Positions 56,971-64,000 of a stretch of 64,000 nucleotides of DNA are shown here, one piece after another (the first letter of the stretch is position 1; each line of letters opens with the position of its first letter). The position numbers were made by a program, and so were the translations under genes. This DNA comes from Pandoraea sp. GTDB taxonomy: Bacteria; Pseudomonadota; Gammaproteobacteria; Burkholderiales; Burkholderiaceae. Under the pieces are notes generated by a model, which saw only the letters and a list, made by a program, of their open reading frames with translations, ran no database searches and was not told the DNA's origin. The DNA is taken from positions 62,001 through 126,000 of the forward strand of contig NZ_SCSK01000001.1 of assembly GCF_004297875.1 (NCBI RefSeq), given 5' to 3'.

Positions 56971-57636
56971 CTATGGTGCCACGGGTTGGCCGGGCGTGCG
57001 TGGGGCGCTCGCGCCTGCCACCAGGCGCCGTGCCGATCTGAGGTGCGCCACGGTGGCCGCACGCGCCAGCCGCGCGTTGCCGGCCTGGCATGCGGCGAGA
57101 ATTTGCGCATGCTCCAATTGAAAGGCCTGGGTCTGCGCCAGCAGCGTCTCCTGCAGACGCTCGTAACGTTCCACCTGATTGCGCAATTCCCAGATGACCT
57201 TCAGTTGTTGGCGGTTGCCGCAAGGTGCGTACAGCAGCGCGTGGAACTCGCGATTGAGCTCGCCCTGCTTCTCGCGTGTGCCGGCCTCGCCCAGCAGCCG
57301 GTGAACCAGTTCGGCGCGGGCCAGCGTCTCGGCGCTCAGGTTGGGCACCGCGCGGTAGATTGCATCGCCTTCGAGCAGCATGCGCAACCGGTAGATTTCA
57401 TCGAGGTCGGCCGCGTCGAGCGTGCGCACCACCGCGCCCCGGTTCTTGTGAATCTCCACCAGCCCCTCGAATGCGAGTTTTTGCAGCGCTTCGCGCAACG
57501 GGATACGGCTGACCGCGAAGCGGCTGGCGAGGTCGCGCTCGACCAGGCGCGTGCCGTCCGGCAAATCGCCCTCGGCAATCGCCTGGCGCAAACGCGCTGC
57601 GACGGCATCGGCGGTTGAGTCGATTGATTTTTCCAT
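56971..57636 (-). CDS. GntR/FCD-family transcriptional regulator
   Basis: 221 residues from ATG 57636. Winged helix (LRQAIAEGDLPDGTRLVERD, LASRFAVSRIPLREALQKLA) and an all-helical FCD ligand domain (about 85-200) with DLDEIYRLRMLLEG, NREFHALLYAPCGN and LEHAQILAACQAG. FCD members bind small carboxylates with a metal. It diverges from the monooxygenase-like gene, and a perfect ATGGTATACCAT palindrome lies between them. Confidence 0.93.
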   Translation of the reverse strand: MEKSIDSTADAVAARLRQAIAEGDLPDGTRLVERDLASRFAVSRIPLREALQKLAFEGLVEIHKNRGAVVRTLDAADLDEIYRLRMLLEGDAIYRAVPNLSAETLARAELVHRLLGEAGTREKQGELNREFHALLYAPCGNRQQLKVIWELRNQVERYERLQETLLAQTQAFQLEHAQILAACQAGNARLARAATVAHLRSARRLVAGASAPRTPGQPVAP

Positions 57637-57662
57637 CGAATTAATCTGGCTTGGATGGCATA

Positions 57663-57674
57663 ATGGTATACCAT
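57663..57674. promoter_or_regulatory. Palindromic operator, probably for the GntR regulator
   Basis: Perfect 12-bp palindrome ATGGTATACCAT in the 54-bp interval between the divergent GntR gene and monooxygenase gene. The GTATAC core with flanking AT is typical for FCD-type GntR binding sites. Confidence 0.65.
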
Positions 57675-57690
57675 CCAACAGGAGTTGACC

Positions 57691-58020
57691 ATGACAGCAG
57701 CAGCTACGCCCACCGTCCCTTACTACGCCGTGATTTTCACCTCGATCCGCACCGACGGCGACAACGGTTACGAAAAGATGTCGAATGCAATGGTGCAGCT
57801 GGCCGCTCAGCAACCGGGCTTCCTCGGCGTCGAGTCCGCCCGTGACGGCCTGGGCATTACGGTGTCCTACTGGGAGAGCCTGGAGGCGATCGCCGCATGG
57901 AAGCAAAATACCGCGCATCTGGTGGCTCAGCAGCGCGGCCGCGACACCTGGTACGAGACATTCAAGGTGCGGATCTGCCGGGTCGAGCGGGACTACGCTT
58001 TCGCCAGGGCCGAGCACTAG
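57691..58020 (+). CDS. Antibiotic biosynthesis monooxygenase (ABM) domain protein
   Basis: 109 residues from ATG 57691, with CAGGAG upstream. ABM fold: YYAVIFTSIR, QPGFLGVESARDG, ITVSYWESLEAIAAWKQ, H-containing segment NTAHLVAQQRGRDTWYE. Such proteins act on quinone-like or heme substrates, or only bind ligands. Divergently transcribed from, and probably controlled by, the GntR regulator. Confidence 0.88.
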   Translation: MTAAATPTVPYYAVIFTSIRTDGDNGYEKMSNAMVQLAAQQPGFLGVESARDGLGITVSYWESLEAIAAWKQNTAHLVAQQRGRDTWYETFKVRICRVERDYAFARAEH

Positions 58021-58051
58021 TCCCGGCGGCGCGGACGGCATCGCGCGGTGC

Positions 58052-58957
58052 TCAGGTTCGGTCGGCCGCGCGAATCATTTCGATGAGCTGCCGCAGCCCG
58101 GGCAGTGTCTGCCGGCGGCTCGGGTAGTACATCACCATCGGCGGGCCGGCGACGGCCCAATCGGGCAGCACGATCTCCAGCCGCCCGGCCTGCAGATCGG
58201 GTGCAACGCGCCGCTCCAGGCAGTAGGCAAGTGCCAAACCGCCGAGCGCCGCATCGACTGCCACATCGGTTTCGTTGGCGCTGATCGCACCCGGCACATC
58301 CAGCGCCAGCGCCTGTTCGCCGTTGCTCAGCTCCCATTTGTACAGTGAATTGTCGCCGATGCGCATGCGCACGCAGGCGTGATGCATCAGATCTTCCGGC
58401 CTGGCTGGCCGCCCGTGCCGCGCCAGATACGCCGGCGAGCCCACCACGACCCAGCGCAACGGCCCGCTCAGCGGAGTAGCGATCATGTCGCGCGGCACGG
58501 TGTCTCCATAGCGAATGCCGGCGTCATATCCCTCGGCAATGATGTCGACCAGGTGATCGTCCACGGTGATATCGAGTTGGATGTCCGGGTAGGCGCTGAA
58601 GAAGGCCGGCAGCACCGGGCTGAGCAGCAGGCGCGACGCATCGCGCGGCACATTCAGGCGCAAGCGCCCGGCAGGCGAGCCGCGATAGCGCTCGAGTTGA
58701 TCGAGCGCCTCGCCGATCGTGTGAAAACCGCGCTCAAGTTGTTCCGCGAGTGCCATGCCCGCGGCCGTCGGCACCACCGAGCGGCTGGTGCGGTTCAGCA
58801 GCTTGACGCCCAGGCGCGTCTCCAGGTTGCGCATCGCGTGGCTGAGCGCCGATGTCGAGACACCGAGTTCGGCGGCAGACAGTCGAAAGCTGCGGCGACG
58901 GCAAATGGTGACGAAGACGTTGAGATCCGCCAGATCGGAGCGATTGAAAACGGGCAT
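58052..58957 (-). CDS. LysR-family transcriptional regulator
   Basis: 301 residues from ATG 58957. N-terminal helix-turn-helix (SFRLSAAELGVSTSALSHAM) and a periplasmic-binding-like effector domain with LRLNVPRDASRLLL and DAGIRYGDTVPRD, the usual features of the group near AaeR/DsdC. It diverges from the aldo/keto reductase gene; an AT-rich interval (59020-59060) between them may hold its binding site. Confidence 0.92.
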   Translation of the reverse strand: MPVFNRSDLADLNVFVTICRRRSFRLSAAELGVSTSALSHAMRNLETRLGVKLLNRTSRSVVPTAAGMALAEQLERGFHTIGEALDQLERYRGSPAGRLRLNVPRDASRLLLSPVLPAFFSAYPDIQLDITVDDHLVDIIAEGYDAGIRYGDTVPRDMIATPLSGPLRWVVVGSPAYLARHGRPARPEDLMHHACVRMRIGDNSLYKWELSNGEQALALDVPGAISANETDVAVDAALGGLALAYCLERRVAPDLQAGRLEIVLPDWAVAGPPMVMYYPSRRQTLPGLRQLIEMIRAADRT

Positions 58958-59140
58958 GTGAGGGAGTCGGAGTATGCCAACGACGGCAACGAACGGGTTG
59001 CTGCAATGCGCGTTCAACGCGGCATTGAATTTATTTCAATTTTACATGAGTTAAATTAAATGCCGTTGGCGCCTCGCAGCATGTCCGGTGGCTATTGGCC
59101 GGCAAGCGCAAGCGCCGTTTCAGCATGGGAGTCAATCAGC

Positions 59141-60124
<984 letters not shown>

Positions 60125-60224
60125 CCGTGCCCGTATCGGCACGACGCGGACTTGACCGAATGCGCGCGCCCACTCGGTGCGCGCTCCCTTTTTGATTGAT
60201 GCAATGTCAACAGGAGATGTGCAA

Positions 60225-61079
60225 ATGATGAATCGAGACAACCCGGTGTGGCTGATCACCGGCTGCTCCACCGGCTTTGGCCGCGAACTGGCCAAACTGG
60301 TGCTCGCGCGCGGCTGGCGCGCGGTCGTGAGCGCGCGCGATCCGGCCAAGGTGGCCGACATCGTCGCCGGCCATGAGGATCGTGCGCTGGCGCTGGCGCT
60401 GGACGTGACCCGGCCCGATCAGATCGAGTCGGCGGTGGCTCAGGCCAAGGCGAAATTCGGCCGCATCGACGTGCTGGTCAACAACGCCGGCTATGGCTAT
60501 CTGGCCGCGATCGAGGAAGGCGAGGACGCCGCGGTGCGCGCGATGTTCGAAACCAATGTGTTCGGGCTGGTCGACATGACCAAGGCGGTGTTGCCAATCC
60601 TGCGCGCGCAGCGCAGCGGCCTGATCGTCAACGTGTCGTCGATCGGCGGACTGACCAGCTTTGCCGCGACCGGCTACTACCATGGCACCAAGTACGCGGT
60701 CGAGGGCATTTCCGAGTCGCTCGCGATCGAGCTCAAGCCGCTGGGCATCGGCGTGCTGATCGTCGAGCCGGGGCCGTTCCGCACCAACTGGGCGGGCCCC
60801 TCGATCCAGCAATCGGCGGTGCGCATCGACGACTATGCCGAAACGGCTGGCGAGCGCCGCAAGCAGACCGAAGCGCGCAGCGGCAAGCAGGTGGGCGACC
60901 CGGTGCGCGCCGCGCAAGCCATCATCGACGCGGCGCTGTCGGACACGCCGCCGCTGCGACTGTTGCTGGGCAAGGCCGCCCTGGGACTGGCGCGCGAGAA
61001 GCTCGACAAGCTGCGCGGCGACTTCGATGCGTGGGAGGCGACCACCATCGGCGCCGATTATCCGGAAGGCACGCACTAA
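60225..61079 (+). CDS. Short-chain dehydrogenase/reductase
   Basis: 284 residues from ATG 60225 with CAGGAG upstream. Rossmann glycine motif TGCSTGFGREL, NNAGYG, catalytic Ser in NVSSIGG, and YYHGTKYAVEG with the catalytic tyrosine and lysine. The SNAG-type opening VWLITGCSTGFG is typical of oxidoreductases with unassigned substrates. Follows the aldo/keto reductase on the same strand. Confidence 0.93.
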   Translation: MMNRDNPVWLITGCSTGFGRELAKLVLARGWRAVVSARDPAKVADIVAGHEDRALALALDVTRPDQIESAVAQAKAKFGRIDVLVNNAGYGYLAAIEEGEDAAVRAMFETNVFGLVDMTKAVLPILRAQRSGLIVNVSSIGGLTSFAATGYYHGTKYAVEGISESLAIELKPLGIGVLIVEPGPFRTNWAGPSIQQSAVRIDDYAETAGERRKQTEARSGKQVGDPVRAAQAIIDAALSDTPPLRLLLGKAALGLAREKLDKLRGDFDAWEATTIGADYPEGTH

Positions 61080-61092
61080 GGCGCCGGCAAAT

Positions 61093-61124
61093 GCGGCGGG
61101 CATGGCGCGTGCGGTGCCCGCCGC
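61093..61124. terminator. Inverted repeat between convergent SDR and xthA genes
   Basis: 10-bp stem GCGGCGGGCA / TGCCCGCCGC with a 12-base loop; probably a bidirectional terminator though no T tract follows. Confidence 0.5.
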
Positions 61125-61901
61125 CTACAGCTCCCAGCGATAGTCCATCGTCAGGGGAGCGTGATCGCTGAACTTCTGATCCTTGTAGATCGCGGTGGCG
61201 TGGGCCGTCTGCGCAATGCCGGGGGTGGCGATCTGATAGTCGATGCGCCACCCGACGTTCTTCGCATAGGCCTGGCCGCGATTGCTCCACCATGTGTACT
61301 GCTCGGCGCGCGTGTCGAGCGTGCGGAATACGTCGACGTAGCCTGCCTCGTCGAACAGATGCGTGAGCCAGGCGCGTTCCTCCGGCAGGAAGCCGGAGTT
61401 CTTCAGATTGCCCTTCCAGTTCTTGATATCGATTTCGTGGTGGGCGATGTTGACATCGCCGCACAGCACCACTTCGCGTCCGGCCGCCTTGAGCGCCTTC
61501 AGGTGCGGCATGAACACTTCCATGAAGCGATACTTTGCCTGCTGCCGGTCCTCCGAGCTGGAGCCGGACGGCACGTAGACCGAAATCACCGACAGGTCGC
61601 CGAAACGCGCCTCGACGTAACGCCCCTCGTTGTCGAATTCCTCGTTGCCGAAACCGATCAGCACATCGTCGGGCGCGTGCCGGGTGTATAGGCCGGCGCC
61701 GCTGTAGCCCTTTTTCTGCGCGTAATGGAAAAAGCCCTGAAAGCCGTGTGGCGCGAGGAACTCCGATGTCATGTCGGGAGCTTGCGCCTTGAGTTCCTGC
61801 ACACAGACCAGGTCGGCGTCCTGTTTGCCGAACCAGTCGAAGAAGCCTTTTTTGGCGGCGGAGCGCACGCCGTTCAGATTTGCGGTGACGATACGTAGCA
61901 T
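61125..61901 (-). CDS. xthA: Exodeoxyribonuclease III
   Basis: 258-residue AP endonuclease/3'-exonuclease. It reads LRIVTANLNGVRSAAKKGFF, VCVQELKAQ (metal-binding glutamate), YSGAGLYTR, CGDVNIAHHEIDIKN, and DHAPLTMDYRW at the end with the catalytic His-Asp pair. Start ATG 61901 chosen over the upstream in-frame start at 61964. Base-excision repair enzyme; stand-alone on the minus strand. Confidence 0.95.
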   Translation of the reverse strand: MLRIVTANLNGVRSAAKKGFFDWFGKQDADLVCVQELKAQAPDMTSEFLAPHGFQGFFHYAQKKGYSGAGLYTRHAPDDVLIGFGNEEFDNEGRYVEARFGDLSVISVYVPSGSSSEDRQQAKYRFMEVFMPHLKALKAAGREVVLCGDVNIAHHEIDIKNWKGNLKNSGFLPEERAWLTHLFDEAGYVDVFRTLDTRAEQYTWWSNRGQAYAKNVGWRIDYQIATPGIAQTAHATAIYKDQKFSDHAPLTMDYRWEL

Positions 61902-62052
61902 GGCGGTGGGCGAAATGGAGGCATGAACCGCGCCAAGGATACCGCAAGACAATGGCCGCGGCACGGCGGTCCGGCCGATTCGTCGCTGGACAACCGATTC
62001 ATTTCATCCCTGCTACAATACCGCGATTCGCCGCTCGTTCGGCGAATCTCTG

Positions 62053-62146
62053 TCTTGAGGAGCGTTGCAACGGCCCCCGCGCCGCCAGGCTCAAGGCAGT
62101 GTTCCCGTCGGCCGCCTGCGCGGCCGTACACCGCAACGGCGCTCAC
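62053..62146 (+). promoter_or_regulatory. SAH riboswitch upstream of ahcY
   Basis: The conserved core GAGGAGCGTTGCAACG (62057-62072), CCAGGCTCAAG (62085-62095) and AACGGCGCTCA (62135-62145) matches the S-adenosylhomocysteine riboswitch. P1 is CTTGAG (62054-62059) with CTCAAG (62090-62095); the 3' GCGCTC forms the pseudoknot with GAGCG. It turns on ahcY when SAH is high. An extended -10 (TGCTACAAT) ends at 62019, followed by a 9-bp hairpin (62025-62048) at the transcript 5' end. Confidence 0.93.
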
Positions 62147-62182
62147 GTCTTTAATTTCTAGACTTCATAGAAAGGAGGCGTG

Positions 62183-63601
62183 ATGAACGCCGTAGTCGAT
62201 AGCAAATCGCAAGCCAATTACATCGTCGCCGATCTCAAGCTGGCCGATTGGGGCCGCAAGGAAATCGCCATTGCCGAGACCGAAATGCCCGGCCTGATGG
62301 CGCTGCGCGCCGAATACAAGAGCACCCTGCCGCTCAAGGGCGCGCGTGTGGCCGGATCGCTGCACATGACGATCCAGACCGCCGTGCTGATCGAGACGCT
62401 CACCGCCCTGGGCGCCGAAGTGCGCTGGGCCTCGTGCAACATCTTCTCGACGCAGGACCACGCCGCCGCCGCGATCGCCGCGTCCGGCACGCCGGTGTTC
62501 GCCTACAAGGGCGAGACGCTCGACGAATACTGGGAATTTACCCACCGCATTTTCGAATGGCCGGGCGAGCAGCATGCCAACATGATTCTCGACGACGGCG
62601 GCGACGCCACGCTGCTGCTGATCCTGGGCAGCAAGGCCGAGCAGGATCGCAGCGCCATCGCCAAGCCGACCAACGAAGAAGAACAGGCACTGTATGCGGC
62701 CATCGCGCGCCACCTGGCCATCGACCCGCACTGGTACAGCAAGCGGCTTGCCCAGATCAAGGGCGTGACCGAGGAAACCACGACCGGCGTGCATCGCCTG
62801 TATCAAATGGAAAAGGACGGCCGCCTGCCGTTTCCCGCCATCAACGTCAATGATTCGGTCACCAAATCGAAGTTCGATAACCTGTATGGTTGCCGCGAAT
62901 CGCTGGTTGACGGGATCAAGCGCGCGACCGACGTGATGATCGCCGGCAAGGTCGCCGTGGTGGCCGGCTATGGCGACGTCGGCAAGGGTTGCGCGCAGAG
63001 CCTGCGCGGCCTGGGCGCGACGGTATGGGTCACCGAAGTCGATCCGATCTGCGCACTGCAGGCGGCCATGGAAGGCTACCGCGTGGTGACCATGGAATAC
63101 GCCGCCGACAAGGCCGACATTTTCGTCACGGCCACCGGCAACTACCACGTGATCGGCCACGATCATATGAAAGCGATGCGCCACCAGGCCATCGTCTGCA
63201 ACATCGGCCACTTCGATTCGGAAATCGACGTCGCGTCGCTGCGCCAGTACCGGTGGGAAAACATCAAGCCGCAAGTCGATCACATCGAGTTTCCCGATGG
63301 CAAGCGCATCATCCTGCTGGCCGAGGGGCGCCTGGTCAATCTGGGCTGCGGCACCGGCCACCCGTCGTTCGTGATGAGCAACTCGTTCACCAACCAGACC
63401 CTGGCGCAGATCGAATTGTTCAAGCACGGCAGCCAATACCAGAACAAGGTGTACGTGCTGCCCAAGCATCTCGACGAAAAGGTCGCACGCCTGCACCTCG
63501 AGCGCATCGGCGCGCAGCTCACCACCCTGAGCGACGCGCAGGCAAGCTACATCGGCGTGGACAAGGCGGGGCCCTACAAACCGGCGCACTATCGCTATTG
63601 A
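62183..63601 (+). CDS. ahcY: Adenosylhomocysteinase (SAH hydrolase)
   Basis: 472-residue NAD-containing enzyme that splits S-adenosylhomocysteine into adenosine and homocysteine, relieving inhibition of methyltransferases. Signatures [48 protein letters not shown] and [15 protein letters not shown] 62183 sits 4 bp after AGGAGG; GTG 62180 is too close. The C-terminal KPAHYRY is typical. Controlled by the SAH riboswitch. Confidence 0.97.
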   Translation: MNAVVDSKSQANYIVADLKLADWGRKEIAIAETEMPGLMALRAEYKSTLPLKGARVAGSLHMTIQTAVLIETLTALGAEVRWASCNIFSTQDHAAAAIAASGTPVFAYKGETLDEYWEFTHRIFEWPGEQHANMILDDGGDATLLLILGSKAEQDRSAIAKPTNEEEQALYAAIARHLAIDPHWYSKRLAQIKGVTEETTTGVHRLYQMEKDGRLPFPAINVNDSVTKSKFDNLYGCRESLVDGIKRATDVMIAGKVAVVAGYGDVGKGCAQSLRGLGATVWVTEVDPICALQAAMEGYRVVTMEYAADKADIFVTATGNYHVIGHDHMKAMRHQAIVCNIGHFDSEIDVASLRQYRWENIKPQVDHIEFPDGKRIILLAEGRLVNLGCGTGHPSFVMSNSFTNQTLAQIELFKHGSQYQNKVYVLPKHLDEKVARLHLERIGAQLTTLSDAQASYIGVDKAGPYKPAHYRY

Positions 63602-63647
63602 TCGCACCGCTCGCCGCGATTGCCGCTGACCTTCCAAGGAGAATTCT

Positions 63648-64000
63648 ATGCGTTTGCTGCTGATCTGGTTGATCAACGCACTGGCTTTGTTTCTGTTGCC
63701 CTACATCATTCCATCGATCCAGTTGCGCAGTTTCGGCACGGCCTTGATGGTCGCGGTGATCCTGGGACTGATCAACGCGGTGCTGCGTCCGATCCTGGTC
63801 ATCCTCACCCTGCCGGTGACGGTGCTGACGCTGGGCCTGTTCATTCTGGTCATCAACGCGCTGTTGTTCCAGCTCGCAGGCCACATCCTGAAAGGCTTCG
63901 AAGTGGGCGGCTTCTGGCCCGCCTTCTTCGGCTCCATTCTGTATAGCGTGATCTCCTGGATCCTGTCGGCGCTGGTGTTCGGCGGCGATCGCCTGCGTTA
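63648..64000 (+). CDS. Phage-holin-family membrane protein, cut one base before its stop codon
   Basis: 117 codons from ATG 63648 (CAAGGAG upstream), ending in TA at the window edge, so one further A would give the TAA stop. Four hydrophobic helices and the start MRLLLIWLINALALFLLP match the 4TM holin superfamily IV (PF04020) type. It is commonly found between ahcY and metF in Burkholderiales, so it is probably a chromosomal membrane protein rather than a phage gene. Function unknown. Confidence 0.85.
   Translation, partial: MRLLLIWLINALALFLLPYIIPSIQLRSFGTALMVAVILGLINAVLRPILVILTLPVTVLTLGLFILVINALLFQLAGHILKGFEVGGFWPAFFGSILYSVISWILSALVFGGDRLR

Noticed and set aside
63648-64000. Prophage remnant indicated by a holin-like protein
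   Set aside because: No other phage genes nearby, and the four-helix family of this type is common as a chromosomal gene beside ahcY.

Overview
The window is a GC-rich (roughly 60-65% by eye) bacterial chromosome segment. Gene content and order point to Burkholderiales, probably Burkholderiaceae (Burkholderia, Paraburkholderia or Pandoraea-like): topB-trx-dprA / def-fmt-htpX-rsmB-ntrY-ntrX, the mreBCD-mrdA-rodA block facing gatCAB, hslVU beside a RegBA-type two-component pair, argB-HAD-slmA, metX-metW, and an SAH riboswitch before ahcY. Genus is inference; the gene calls rest on motifs I can read in the sequence.

Layout. 1-11.3 kb: DNA topology and uptake (topB, dprA), a translation-start pair (def, fmt), membrane proteostasis (htpX behind a near-consensus sigma-32 promoter), rRNA methylation (rsmB), and an NtrY-type kinase with a short NtrX-like regulator. 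11.385-11.460 kb: tRNA-Phe. 11.5-16.7 kb: an accessory island next to the tRNA. It holds a 3'-truncated serine recombinase, its usual small cysteine-rich companion, a frameshifted small gene, two proteins of unknown or poorly known role (one YaaW-like), and an overlapping two-gene unit made of a DUF6932-like nucleotidyltransferase-fold protein and an unrecognised 304-aa partner. Parts of the island are visibly richer in A+T. A candidate small RNA with its own promoter and terminator lies at the right edge. 17.0-19.8 kb: queCED (7-deazaguanine synthesis) and a SEL1-repeat protein.

19.8-25.8 kb: the rod-shape operon mreB-mreC-mreD-mrdA-rodA on the minus strand. 26.2-30.0 kb: gatC-gatA-(lipoprotein)-gatB. 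30.0-34.9 kb: GMC oxidoreductase, AidB-like acyl-CoA dehydrogenase and aldehyde dehydrogenase. 35.0-42.8 kb: metK, lipid A acyltransferase, dapF, DUF484, xerC, rlmI, a Fur/Zur-type regulator and a His-rich CobW-family GTPase. 43.2-47.7 kb: a DksA that lacks most zinc ligands, hslVU, and the RegBA-like system. 47.8-49.1 kb: a small sigma factor / anti-sigma / CWC cluster.

49.3-64 kb: argB, a Dph6-like ATP enzyme, HAD phosphatase, slmA, metX-metW behind a candidate SAM-II riboswitch, ampG, an esterase, small redox and regulatory genes, xthA, and ahcY behind a clear SAH riboswitch, followed by a holin-like membrane protein cut by the window end. Several genes cooperate in the methionine/SAM cycle (metX, metW, metK, ahcY), with two different RNA sensors reading SAM and SAH. 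The most novel-looking material is the tRNA-Phe island, especially the 15.3-16.7 kb two-gene unit and the 13.3-13.6 kb frameshifted ORF.
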